A DNA stretch of 41,933 bases from Clostridia bacterium (GTDB lineage: Bacteria > Bacillota > Clostridia > Christensenellales > Borkfalkiaceae), in NCBI GenBank assembly GCA_017396365.1, contig JAFQMD010000006.1, positions 1-41,933 on the forward strand, given 5' to 3'. The notes below the pieces were generated by a model. That model worked only from the letters and a program-made list of their open reading frames with translations. It made no database searches and was not told the DNA's origin. Both the position numbers and the translations under genes were made by a program. Of the stretch, positions 1-7,696 are shown one piece after another; position 1 is the first letter of the stretch, and each line of letters opens with the position of its first letter.

Positions 1-4
1 ATAA

Positions 5-501
5 GTTTGAGAGTTTTGTTATTCTATAAGTGTCTTAAACTGTCTCGATAGGTTTAACAATCTTATAGTTGTTTGAGAGTTTTGTTATTCTATAAGTGTC
101 TTAAACTATTTAACGAGCACGGCAAACACTCAAACAGTTTGAGAGTTTTGTTATTCTATAAGTGTCTTAAACATGGCTCGACAGCCTAACACAGTAAAAG
201 CAGTTTGAGAGTTTTGTTATTCTATAAGTGTCTTAAACCAAATACAGCGTACTCGCGTTTGTAGATAAGTTTGAGAGTTTTGTTATTCTATAAGTGTCTT
301 AAACTCTGACAACTGTTGATATACTCTTTGTAAAGTTTGAGAGTTTTGTTATTCTATAAGTATTAAAAACACGTTAATAAGCGCGTGTAGTGGGTTTAAG
401 TTTGAGAGTTTTGTTATTCTATAAGTATTAAAAACCTTTTTCGCCGACGGACTGTATCACAAACGGTTTGAGAGTTTTGTTATTCGATAAGTATTAAAAA
501 C
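5..501 (+). CRISPR. CRISPR array, trailer end, 8 repeats and 7 spacers (type II-like repeat)
   Basis: Eight 36-bp repeats are seen at 5-40, 71-106, 137-172, 203-238, 269-304, 335-370, 400-435 and 466-501. The intact repeat begins GTTTGAGAGTTTTG and ends GTGTCTTAAAC. Spacers are 30 bp, except the sixth (371-399), which is 29 bp. Bases 1-4 are probably the tail of another spacer, so the array continues left of the window. Repeats 1-5 are identical. Repeats 6-8 share four changes near the 3' end (it becomes GTATTAAAAAC), and repeat 8 has one more change (T21 to G). Decay at the right end marks this as the trailer, so the leader lies to the left. A 36-bp GTTT...AAAC repeat with 30-bp spacers is typical of type II (Cas9) arrays. 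The type is inferred, because no cas gene or tracrRNA is in view. Confidence 0.97.
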
Positions 502-519
502 TTATTATAAAGTTTTAAT

Positions 520-557
520 AGCCTTGGTTTTTCCAAGGCTAAAATTTTTTATTTTTT
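520..557 (+). terminator. Rho-independent terminator after the CRISPR array
   Basis: A perfect stem, AGCCTTGG with CCAAGGCT around a five-T loop (520-540), is followed by AAAA and then a T-rich run to 557. It sits 18 bp after the last repeat and would end a pre-crRNA transcribed left to right. Confidence 0.85.
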
Positions 558-558
558 G

Positions 559-587
559 TGGACAAAAGGAAAAGAAAAAAGTATAAT
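559..587 (+). promoter_or_regulatory. Sigma-A type promoter for the SGNH-EEP gene pair
   Basis: TGGACA (559-564), a 17-bp spacer and TATAAT (582-587) lie about 50 bp before the SGNH hydrolase start. Only one base of the -35 differs from consensus. Confidence 0.7.
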
Positions 588-635
588 AATTTTATAGAAT
601 AATTAGGCTTAAATGCGTAAAGAAAAGGAGTAATT

Positions 636-1268
636 ATGAAAATCGTTTTGCTTGGTGATAGTATAACCGATATGTGCAGAAATAGGGAAACGCCGGACTC
701 CCAACCATTTTCTTTTGGTATGGGATATCCTTTCGTGCTAAACTCAAAACTCTATGAAAAAAAACCTTTGGGATATGAAATAATCAATCGTGGCATAAGC
801 GGAAATAGAATAGTTGACGTCTATGCGAGAATAAAAAAAGATTGCTGGAATTTACAGCCGGACCTTATTAGTATTTTAATAGGTGTCAATGACGTTTGGC
901 ATGAAATAGAAAGTGAAAACGGCGTTGACGTCGAACGTTATGAAAAAGTCTATTCAATGCTTATTGAAGACACTTTAAAAGTCCTTCCAAACGTGAAAAT
1001 TATGCTTTTAGAGCCTTTCGTTTTACATGGAACTGCAACTGATGAGAGTTTTGATAGGTTTTTAGCAGTTAAAGAGTATGCAAAGGTTGTTAAAAAACTC
1101 GCTGATAAGTATTGTCTTACTTTTGTTCCTTTGCAAGATCGCTTTGACCAAGAGAGCAAGAAAGTTGGCGATAGCAATCTCTTATACGACGGAGTTCATC
1201 CTATGATAGCGGGCTCGACGCTTATAGCAAACGAGTGGATGAAAGCATTTGAAAAAATAATAAAATGA
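636..1268 (+). CDS. SGNH/GDSL-family hydrolase (esterase or lipase-like)
   Basis: A 210-residue cytoplasmic-looking hydrolase of the SGNH superfamily, whose members are esterases, acylhydrolases and lysophospholipases. Visible blocks are GDSIT at 7-11 (nucleophile Ser9), Gly in SGNR near 56, GVND at 83-86 (Asn85), and DGVHP at 185-189 giving the Asp185/His188 pair. All four catalytic blocks are present, so it should be active. There is no signal peptide. A strong AAAGGAG site lies just before the ATG. The stop overlaps the next start as ATGA, so it is translationally coupled to a membrane-anchored EEP hydrolase. The substrate cannot be read from sequence; a lipid or acylated sugar is a guess. 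Confidence 0.9.
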   Translation: MKIVLLGDSITDMCRNRETPDSQPFSFGMGYPFVLNSKLYEKKPLGYEIINRGISGNRIVDVYARIKKDCWNLQPDLISILIGVNDVWHEIESENGVDVERYEKVYSMLIEDTLKVLPNVKIMLLEPFVLHGTATDESFDRFLAVKEYAKVVKKLADKYCLTFVPLQDRFDQESKKVGDSNLLYDGVHPMIAGSTLIANEWMKAFEKIIK

Positions 1269-2371
1269 AAGCAAAAACAAAAAAGATATTAAAAAGAGTG
1301 TTAATTTCAGTGGTTGCAGTAATAGGCGCGTTATTACTTATAGTCATAGGTTATTTAATCTATCTTTTAGCCGACTACAAGCGCTTTGACGACAATTTAT
1401 CGCTAACCGTTAGAGATAAAACTGAAACCACTATAAAAATCGAACGAGAATATTCAATACTTACTTACAACGTGGGTTTTTGCGCTTATCTTCCCGATTT
1501 CGGCTTTTTTATGGACGGTGGAACGGAGTCAAGGGCAAAATCAAAAGAGTCGGTTTTGGATACGCTAAACTCAATAAATCAACTTATAGGCGGACTTAAT
1601 CCCGATTTTATTATGCTTGAAGAAGTTGACGAACGCGCGACGAGAAGTTATAAAGTAAACCAAAGGCAAATAGTTGAAAACGCATTTTCTTCTTACGATA
1701 GCGTGTTTGCCGTCAATTACGACAGTTCATATTTATTTTATCCTTTTTTAGAGCCACACGGCGCGTCGCTTGCAGGTATGCTTACGCTATCAAAATATAA
1801 TATCGAAAATAATTCTGCAATAAGAAAAAGTTTGCCGATTGAAAACAGTTTAATGAAGTTTTTTGACCTTGACAGGTGCTATTCAAAAATGTACGTTACT
1901 ATAGCGGAAAGTCAAAAAAAGTTAGCGCTTTTTACTGCGCATCTTTCTGCATATACGTCTGACGGAACTATTGCAAACGAGCAAATTAAACTTTTAACGA
2001 GCGATATGCAAGCCGAGTATGAAAAGGGTAATTACGTAATTTGTGGTGGCGATTTTAACAAAGACTTGCTTGGAAACAGCGAAGATATTTTCGGCGTTAG
2101 CGGAGAAGGGCAAACTTGGGCTCAACCCTTTCCGCTTGAATACTTAGAAGATAAAAACTTGTCGCTTGTAAATTCGTACGATAAAGAAAAAAGTCCGTAT
2201 CCGTCGTGTAGAAACGCTGACGGACCATACAGCGAAAACCAGTTCGTTTTAACCGTTGACGGCTTTTTGATATCTAACAATATAAGCGTATCGTCTTGCG
2301 CTGTTATAGGTGGAGATTTTGCGTATTCCGACCATAACCCCGTGCTTATGAAATTTGTATTAAACGCTTGA
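1265..2371 (+). CDS. Membrane-anchored endonuclease/exonuclease/phosphatase (EEP) family hydrolase
   Basis: A 368-residue protein with one N-terminal membrane helix (about residues 11-36) and an EEP (DNase I/sphingomyelinase-like) domain. Seen motifs are LTYNVG with Asn69, LEEVD near 118-122 (metal-binding Glu), His226 in TAHLSAY, GGDFN at 261-265, and SDHNP with Asp356/His357. All catalytic positions of the family are kept. The positive N-terminus followed by one helix suggests a type II topology with the enzyme outside the cell. It is coupled by ATGA to the SGNH hydrolase, so the pair may act in turn on one phosphoester/acyl substrate. Phosphodiesterase, phosphatase or nuclease activity cannot be told apart here. 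Confidence 0.88.
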   Translation: MKAKTKKILKRVLISVVAVIGALLLIVIGYLIYLLADYKRFDDNLSLTVRDKTETTIKIEREYSILTYNVGFCAYLPDFGFFMDGGTESRAKSKESVLDTLNSINQLIGGLNPDFIMLEEVDERATRSYKVNQRQIVENAFSSYDSVFAVNYDSSYLFYPFLEPHGASLAGMLTLSKYNIENNSAIRKSLPIENSLMKFFDLDRCYSKMYVTIAESQKKLALFTAHLSAYTSDGTIANEQIKLLTSDMQAEYEKGNYVICGGDFNKDLLGNSEDIFGVSGEGQTWAQPFPLEYLEDKNLSLVNSYDKEKSPYPSCRNADGPYSENQFVLTVDGFLISNNISVSSCAVIGGDFAYSDHNPVLMKFVLNA

Positions 2372-2400
2372 TAAACGACTTATAGAGCCGTATTTACTTA

Positions 2401-2443
2401 AAAATAAAAACAAAAATGGGGCGAAACCGAAAGGTTTCGCCCC
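2401..2443 (-). terminator. Terminator of rplI (also at the end of the EEP gene)
   Basis: GGGGCGAAACC and GGTTTCGCCCC form a perfect 11-bp stem with a GAAA tetraloop (2418-2443). Read on the minus strand it is followed by a T-rich run, so it ends rplI. It may also stop plus-strand transcripts less well. Confidence 0.85.
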
Positions 2444-2456
2444 TGATATTTTAGTT

Positions 2457-2900
2457 TTAAGCGCTTATTACTTTTACTTTGATTTTAGTAGTTACGTCTG
2501 GTAAAAATTTAATTTCCACTTCGTAAACGCCGACTGATTTTAACGGGTCTTTTAAAAGAATTTTTTTCTTATCTACGTCAAAGCCCATTTCTTTAAGTTC
2601 TTCAGAAATTTCTTTAGAATTGATACTGCCGAAAACCTTTCCGTTTTCACCGCATTTTACAGAGCATACGACTTCTTTATTGCGAAGTTGGTTAGCAACG
2701 TCCATCCAAGCCTTTTTTTCTTCTTGCTTGTGGTAAGCGTTTGCGTTTTGCTTATTTTTAATAGCGTTTATTTCAGTAGAAGTCGCTTCGATTGCAAGTT
2801 TTTTCTTAAACAGGCAATTTCTTGCAAAACCGTCGCTAACTTCAATAATTTCGTCCTTTTTTCCCGTACCTTTCACGTCTTGCAAAAGTATAACTTTCAT
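2457..2900 (-). CDS. rplI: Ribosomal protein bL9
   Basis: A 147-residue bL9 with the usual two-domain layout. The N-terminal rRNA-binding domain begins [18 protein letters not shown] and holds the family motif [11 protein letters not shown]. It is followed by a Lys-rich connecting helix and a C-terminal domain with [12 protein letters not shown]. Length matches the family (about 148). A clear AAGGAG site precedes the ATG and a good promoter lies at 2932-2960. It is a single-gene unit here; in many Bacillota rplI sits next to gdpP and dnaB, which are not seen. Confidence 0.97.
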   Translation of the reverse strand: MKVILLQDVKGTGKKDEIIEVSDGFARNCLFKKKLAIEATSTEINAIKNKQNANAYHKQEEKKAWMDVANQLRNKEVVCSVKCGENGKVFGSINSKEISEELKEMGFDVDKKKILLKDPLKSVGVYEVEIKFLPDVTTKIKVKVISA

Positions 2901-2931
2901 ATTTAGTCTCCTTTATTTTTATTACGATTTT

Positions 2932-2960
2932 ATTTTAACCTTTTTTGCGCAAAATGTCAA
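2932..2960 (-). promoter_or_regulatory. Promoter of rplI
   Basis: On the minus strand TTGACA (2955-2960), a 17-bp spacer and TAAAAT (2932-2937). It lies about 30 bp before the rplI start codon. Confidence 0.8.
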
Positions 2961-3099
2961 TACTTATCCTAAAATTTGCGCATATCATTATAAAATAAAA
3001 CTTTTCTATTTTGAAGAGATTAAAAATCAATTAGTTAATATAAAAAATTTGGTAGATATTAAGGTATATTGGTGATATAATAATTGAAAAGGGGGAAGA

Positions 3100-4788
3100 A
3101 TGAAAAAATTAACCTATATTTTACTGTTAATATTATGTATTTCGTTATTTTTTGCGTGTAAAACAAAAAAACCAGACAGTGTTTCTCAAAGCGAAAGCAC
3201 GTCGTCGGCTGTTGAACACGTTCACGATTTTGCAAAAATAATTGAAAAAAAGCCAACTTGTTCTAAAGAAGGAAATATTGAATATTTTTACTGTAAAAAA
3301 TGCAAAAAATATTATTTAGATGACCTAGGCTCGCAAGAAATTACCGCAGAACAGACAAAAGTCGCAAAGAGCGCTCACGACGGAGAGTTTGTGGCTGGAA
3401 CACCGCCTACTTGTAGTCTTGCAGGAGTTAAAGACCATTTTAAATGTAAGGCTTGTGGGAATACTTTTGCAGACGAAGAGTGTACGCAATATTTGGTTGG
3501 GGAAAATCTTAATATTTCACCGCTTAACCACGACTTATGTTACGTTGCTGAAATACCTGTTTCAGACACCGAAAACGGTCAAAAAGCGCACTGGAAATGT
3601 AATGATTGCAACACGCTATTTTTAGATGAAAGCGCTCAAATTACAACAAAATTTGACGATTTAATAATTTATTCGCTTATGAAAATCCCTGATTTTATCG
3701 TTGACGTGCCAAGCGGAGTAGATCCTATTGTTTTACAACTTACTGACACTCAAATTATTGATGGATCACAAACTCCACCATCTTCGTCTGAAGGAGATAG
3801 GATAACCTACGCTCCGGAATTAATTCCTAATTATTGTTACGATTATCTAACTGAAATTATTCAAGAGACAAAACCACATTTGATTTTGATAACCGGCGAT
3901 TTGATTTATGGAAAATACGACGATAACGGAACTTTATGGCAAGCGTTTATAAGTTTTATGGAAAGTTTTAAAATTCCTTGGGCCCCCGTGTTTGGTAATC
4001 ACGAAAACGAGAGCGCAAAGGGTTCGGACTGGCAGAGTCAACAACTTGAGAATGCTTATTATTGTATGTTTAAGCAAAGACAGTTGACTGGTAACGGCAA
4101 CTATTCGGTTGCGATAAGACAAGACGGGCAATTGAAGAGAATATTTTATATGCTTGACTCTAACGGATGTTCGGATATGAGCGCCGCGTCGCGCGCAAAT
4201 GGACACACGACTGGAATGGTTGGTTTTGGTGACGATCAAATAAAGTGGTATACAAATCAAATAACTTTTTTGAAGGAGTTGTCGCCAACTACTAAAATTT
4301 CTTTTGCATATCATATTCAACAAGCGGTTTTTGCGGACGCTTATTCAAAGTACGGTTTTGACCAAAGTAAAAAGTATCAAGATATTTTTATAGATTACTT
4401 GCAAAATAAGGCAAATGGTGATTTTGGGTATATCGGCAGACAAATGAAAACCCCTTGGGATGTTGATAACAAGGTGTTCAATTCAATGAAAGAGTTGGGC
4501 GTAGATTCTATTTTTGTCGGGCACGAACATTGCAATAGCGCAAGCGTGGTTTACGAAGGCGTTCGTTTACAGTACGGACAAAAATCGAGCGCGTATGACA
4601 GATATAACTGCGCCGACGCTACGGGTAAAATATCTGCGACTTTTTTATATGAAATAGGTAATAAGACTCCGATAGTAGGTGGAAGCGTAGTCGTTTTATC
4701 TAAAAATGACGGAGCGATAAAAGACGCGTATATTTACTACTGCGAAAATGCAGGTCAAAACGTAGATTTCGGCAATTATTACGGCTAA
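3100..4788 (+). CDS. Metallophosphoesterase lipoprotein with N-terminal Cys-rich modules
   Basis: A 562-residue exported protein. The signal peptide ends in a lipobox with Cys20 (LFFAC), so it should be lipid-anchored outside the membrane. Residues 40-190 hold three related modules. Two have C-x10-C-x2-C (C54/C65/C68 and C105/C116/C119); the third keeps only the final CxxC (C167/C170). These look like small zinc-ribbon-type surface modules. From about residue 208 a calcineurin-like phosphoesterase domain follows: QLTDTQ (Asp216), ITGDLI (Asp267), GNHE (299-302), YHIQQ (near 405) and GHEH (474-477), a full metal-binding set. A GGGGGAAG site precedes the ATG, and a TATAAT lies at 3076-3081 without a clear -35. 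It is a single-gene unit closed by a palindromic terminator. The substrate is unknown. Confidence 0.9.
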   Translation: MKKLTYILLLILCISLFFACKTKKPDSVSQSESTSSAVEHVHDFAKIIEKKPTCSKEGNIEYFYCKKCKKYYLDDLGSQEITAEQTKVAKSAHDGEFVAGTPPTCSLAGVKDHFKCKACGNTFADEECTQYLVGENLNISPLNHDLCYVAEIPVSDTENGQKAHWKCNDCNTLFLDESAQITTKFDDLIIYSLMKIPDFIVDVPSGVDPIVLQLTDTQIIDGSQTPPSSSEGDRITYAPELIPNYCYDYLTEIIQETKPHLILITGDLIYGKYDDNGTLWQAFISFMESFKIPWAPVFGNHENESAKGSDWQSQQLENAYYCMFKQRQLTGNGNYSVAIRQDGQLKRIFYMLDSNGCSDMSAASRANGHTTGMVGFGDDQIKWYTNQITFLKELSPTTKISFAYHIQQAVFADAYSKYGFDQSKKYQDIFIDYLQNKANGDFGYIGRQMKTPWDVDNKVFNSMKELGVDSIFVGHEHCNSASVVYEGVRLQYGQKSSAYDRYNCADATGKISATFLYEIGNKTPIVGGSVVVLSKNDGAIKDAYIYYCENAGQNVDFGNYYG

Positions 4789-4794
4789 AATAAA

Positions 4795-4819
4795 AGCGTG
4801 GAAATTTCCACGCTTTTTT
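4795..4819. terminator. Bidirectional terminator between the phosphoesterase gene and tcdA
   Basis: A perfect palindrome, AAGCGTGGAAATTTCCACGCTT, with T-runs on both sides. It serves the plus-strand phosphoesterase and the convergent tcdA transcript. Confidence 0.88.
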
Positions 4820-4863
4820 AATGCACAAACACTTTATTAACAAATAGTTATAGTCTTAAAATG

Positions 4864-5574
4864 CTATTTTATAAGGTCTTTGATAACTTCGCCTGCTATT
4901 ATAAGTCCTACTACCGACGGAACGAAAGAAATACTTGCAGGAATTTGTCTTTTTCCGTCAGGGAGTTGAGTTTCTCCGTCTAAAATAGGCTTTTTAGGTT
5001 CTTCTTTTGAATATACGACTTTGAGTTTTTTAACGCCCCTTGCTTTTAACTCTCTGCGCATAACTTTTGCAAGCGGACAAACAGAAGTTTCGTACAAGTC
5101 GGCAACTTCAAACGCGGTCGCGTCCAACTTATTTCCTGCGCCCATAGAACTTATTATCGGCGTAAGGCTCTCGCTCGCTTTTACGCATAAGTCGATCTTG
5201 CTTGTTATAGTGTCGATAGCGTCAATTATATAATCGTAAGAAGAAAGGTTAAATTCGCTTGAATTTTGGGGCGAATAAAACTTTTTTATAGCCGTAACCT
5301 TGCAGTCGGGGTTGATTGATAAAATGCGGTCTTTACATACGTCAACCTTGTCTTTGCCGACGGTATCAACGGTTGCGATTATTTGGCGGTTGATATTAGT
5401 TATAGACACTTGGTCGTCGTCAACGACGTCAATTTGCCCAATGCCACTTCGCGCTAAGCCTTCAACGACGTATCCGCCCACTCCGCCTACTCCAAAGACG
5501 ATTACCTTTGAAATTTTAAGTTTTTCAAGCCCTTCTTTTCCTATTAAAAGGGCAGTTCTACTGAATTTGTCCAT
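4864..5574 (-). CDS. tcdA: tRNA threonylcarbamoyladenosine dehydratase (TcdA/CsdL)
   Basis: A 236-residue E1-like ThiF/MoeB superfamily enzyme. TcdA uses ATP to close t6A37 of tRNAs into its cyclic form. The start DKFSRTALLIG is the TcdA-type opening. GVGGVGGYV (28-36) is the ATP-binding loop, TNINRQ (59-64) holds the conserved Arg, and DAID (118-121) follows. The C-terminal part has SVCPLAKVMRRELKARG and a tail typical of TcdA, not of MoeB. Length fits (about 240-270). Its start overlaps the end of the MFS gene by 17 bp, so the two are co-transcribed. A functional link to that transporter is not apparent. Confidence 0.9.
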   Translation of the reverse strand: MDKFSRTALLIGKEGLEKLKISKVIVFGVGGVGGYVVEGLARSGIGQIDVVDDDQVSITNINRQIIATVDTVGKDKVDVCKDRILSINPDCKVTAIKKFYSPQNSSEFNLSSYDYIIDAIDTITSKIDLCVKASESLTPIISSMGAGNKLDATAFEVADLYETSVCPLAKVMRRELKARGVKKLKVVYSKEEPKKPILDGETQLPDGKRQIPASISFVPSVVGLIIAGEVIKDLIK

Positions 5575-6736
5575 TTTTATGAAAAATCCTTAAATATATA
5601 ATATACGAAAGGACTAAAAGTCCTAATAAAACTGCGTTAAATAAAGGAAATATTTCCATTCCCCAAACGCTTGAAAACGCGCCCATGAGCGTTGGAGCAA
5701 TCAAAATTCCTATAAAAGCGCCGGTCATTTGAAGTCCCATTGCCTTTTGCGATGCGTTTTCGCCGAAGAGCCTTGGGGTTAAAAAACTGAAGTTTGGGTA
5801 AATAGGTCCTATTCCAAGTCCTATAAAAAACAGACCGATAACTGAAAGATAAATAAAATTTACGGGGATAATTACTGCGACTACGCCGACTCCAACTATC
5901 GTCATACCTAATCCGTTTAATGCGTTTAGAGAGAGTTTTGAAGAGAGTAGCCCCGAAAAAAACCTGCCGAGCGCAAGCCCTGCGTAGTAAAACATAAGTA
6001 AAAACGCGCCTTGACTTTTCGTTGCCCCTTTTACCGAAACGAAATATGTGGTAGCCCAAGTTCCTGCAGTAACTTCTATTGCGCATGCGAGTAAAAGTAT
6101 CAGACATACGGGGAAAAGCATCTTGTTTTTTAAAAGGTCTTTATAAGAGGCGTAATTTTCTTCTTTTATCAAATTCCCCGTTGGGTCATTTTGATGGACT
6201 TTCCAAAGCGGAATAGAAAGTAAGGCGACGAGCGCTATTACAAGTTGAAGATAGGACGCGTATCTGTATCCGTTTCGCCAAGTAGTAAAAGATAGCGCAA
6301 GGGACATAATATACGGGCTTATAGCAACGCCTACTCCGTAAAAACAGTGTAGATAGTTCATGTGAGAGGCTTTGTAATGAAGGGCGACGTAGTTGTTAAG
6401 TCCGCTGTCAATAGCGCCTCCGCCAAAACCAAGCGGAACGCCGAAAAGCACCATAATCCACGGGTTTGGCGCAAACGACATGCCCAAAAGAGCAACCGCA
6501 GTTATAAACGTAGAGATAATAGCAACCCATTTAGTGCCGAATTTTTCAATGAGTTTTGCGCTTATGATACTTGAAAAAAGCGTGCAACAAGAAATAGGCG
6601 TTGTAATCATCCAAGCAGAAGATTGACTTATTCCAAAACTTTCGCAAATGGCGGGCCAAGCCGAGCCAAAGAGCGAGTCTGGAACGCCAAGACCGACGTA
6701 AGCCGTAAAAATAACGAGTAAAAGTAAAGTAGCCAT
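5558..6736 (-). CDS. MFS transporter, FucP-like family
   Basis: A 392-residue polytopic protein with about 12 predicted membrane helices. The family-like signatures are GVPDSLFGSAW near residue 17, and GGGAIDSGLNN followed by HYKASHMNYLHCFYGVG in the first half. These are typical of sugar/fucose-permease-like MFS proteins (COG0738 type). Substrate cannot be assigned. No clear Shine-Dalgarno precedes the ATG, and no upstream start codon is in frame within the short leader, so this start is kept. It is the first gene of a two-gene unit with tcdA. Confidence 0.85.
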   Translation of the reverse strand: MATLLLLVIFTAYVGLGVPDSLFGSAWPAICESFGISQSSAWMITTPISCCTLFSSIISAKLIEKFGTKWVAIISTFITAVALLGMSFAPNPWIMVLFGVPLGFGGGAIDSGLNNYVALHYKASHMNYLHCFYGVGVAISPYIMSLALSFTTWRNGYRYASYLQLVIALVALLSIPLWKVHQNDPTGNLIKEENYASYKDLLKNKMLFPVCLILLLACAIEVTAGTWATTYFVSVKGATKSQGAFLLMFYYAGLALGRFFSGLLSSKLSLNALNGLGMTIVGVGVVAVIIPVNFIYLSVIGLFFIGLGIGPIYPNFSFLTPRLFGENASQKAMGLQMTGAFIGILIAPTLMGAFSSVWGMEIFPLFNAVLLGLLVLSYIIYLRIFHKNGQIQ

Positions 6737-6779
6737 AGTAGTAGATAATCGACTTATATAAGGGTATTTAGTATGAATT

Positions 6780-6816
6780 TTATATAAAAATATACGGCGA
6801 AGCGCTGCTTCGCCGT
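6780..6816 (-). terminator. Terminator of the DUF4364-TSCPD unit
   Basis: ACGGCGAAGC (6794-6803) and GCTTCGCCGT (6807-6816) form a 10-bp stem with a three-base loop. On the minus strand it begins six bases after the TSCPD gene stop and is followed by a T-rich stretch. Confidence 0.8.
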
Positions 6817-6822
6817 TAAGTT

Positions 6823-7080
6823 TTATTTTTCAGCGTTTTTTGCTTTATACTCAGAAAGAGCGGTTGCAAGTTGGTCTGGGCAAGAAGTGTTCGACCTACA
6901 TTTAATACCCGAGAGAAGTGAGATTACTTCGTCAACAGGTCTTCCTTGAACGAGTTTTGCAATGCCTTGCAAATTTCCGCTACATCCGCCTATAAATTTT
7001 ACGTCAACGACTTTATCGTCTTCGGTAACGTTAAACAAAATTTGTCTGCTACAAGTTCCTTTAGTAATATATGTTAACAT
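6823..7080 (-). CDS. TSCPD domain protein (TIGR03905 type)
   Basis: An 85-residue protein. The start is set at ATG 7080, because GGAGAATT lies just before it; the longer open frame upstream is an Arg-rich read-through of leader sequence. It holds FIGGCSGNLQGI (Cys33) and SNTSCPDQLA (65-72) with the TSCPD motif, plus Cys10 and Cys61. TSCPD domains are known from the C-terminus of vitamin B12-dependent ribonucleotide reductases and as stand-alone small proteins in Clostridia. The four Cys residues suggest metal binding or redox activity, but no function is established. It follows the DUF4364 gene by 32 bp and is probably its operon partner. Confidence 0.85.
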   Translation of the reverse strand: MLTYITKGTCSRQILFNVTEDDKVVDVKFIGGCSGNLQGIAKLVQGRPVDEVISLLSGIKCRSNTSCPDQLATALSEYKAKNAEK

Positions 7081-7112
7081 AATTCTCCTTTTGCCAAAAC
7101 GGCGTAATAAAA

Positions 7113-7640
7113 TCAATCCACCAAAACGTCGTAAAGCGTTGAGTGAACGGTGCTCGCTTTCTCTTCCCATTTTTTGTAAATGTTTTTAGCCGTGCGCCTA
7201 TCGGCTACGACGAGTTTTAATTCCAAAATGGGTTGCGAAGGCTCTAAAATCTTCAAATAAACGGTATAAGTGCCGTCTTTATTCATATAATAATCGGCGA
7301 CACATTCTTGCTTTTTACGATATCTGTTGCGGTTATTTTTTACGAAAATCGAAATTTCTTCACGGAGTGAAGACGGAATTTGCACGTAAAAGTCTGCAAG
7401 GCAAATTCTTCCGTCGGGCGTAATGCTATAAAGCGGTTCGCCTTGCGTTGACACGTTGTAGATAAAAGAGTGGTCGAGAAGCGTTGAAAGTAACGGCTTA
7501 CAGTCCATATAATTTATCCACGAGTTAGAAGAACTGCACATGTCTAAAATGGTGTTTTCCGAAAGGGGAACTTCCATCTTGTCAAAGACGAACAATAATA
7601 TTAACTTATTTTGGAATGCGTCGCCTTTAAACTGCATCAT
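7113..7640 (-). CDS. DUF4364 family protein (putative winged-helix regulator)
   Basis: A 175-residue protein resembling DUF4364, a Clostridia family with a predicted N-terminal winged helix. N-terminal features are QNKLILLFVFDKMEVPLSENTI, a helix-turn-helix-like stretch, and YSITPDGRICLADF (about 69-82), which resembles the wing. The C-terminal half is alternating strand/helix with an RRTAKNIYKKW helix. No catalytic motif is visible. Two ATG codons are in tandem (7640 and 7637); GGGGG directly before the first makes the second equally possible. It probably leads the TSCPD gene in a two-gene unit. The regulatory role is inferred from the fold, not shown. Confidence 0.8.
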   Translation of the reverse strand: MMQFKGDAFQNKLILLFVFDKMEVPLSENTILDMCSSSNSWINYMDCKPLLSTLLDHSFIYNVSTQGEPLYSITPDGRICLADFYVQIPSSLREEISIFVKNNRNRYRKKQECVADYYMNKDGTYTVYLKILEPSQPILELKLVVADRRTAKNIYKKWEEKASTVHSTLYDVLVD

Positions 7641-7696
7641 GCCCCCTTTTTAAAGGTTGGAAAACCTTTTTTCGTTTGTAAAATTACCGTAAAAAA

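Noticed and set aside
502..560. Trailer region as a tracrRNA, since AGTTTTAATA resembles the complement of the variant repeat end
   Set aside because: The match is only about 10 AT-rich bases and does not cover the GTTTGAGAG part with which a tracrRNA must pair. The hairpin plus T-run is fully explained as a terminator.
3934..4323. Minus-strand ORF of 129 codons inside the phosphoesterase gene
   Set aside because: It is fully inside a clear gene with intact motifs, has no ribosome site, and its product is like no protein. The same holds for the other long antisense frames inside ffh, smc, hslU and the GT-C-like gene.
6737..6780. Promoter for the MFS-tcdA pair
   Set aside because: TATA-rich pieces are present, but no -35/-10 pair with proper spacing stood out, so none is listed.
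7650..7672. AAAGGTT/AACCTTT hairpin as terminator of the HPr-like gene
   Set aside because: On the minus strand it is followed by A-rich, not T-rich, sequence, and on the plus strand no gene precedes it.
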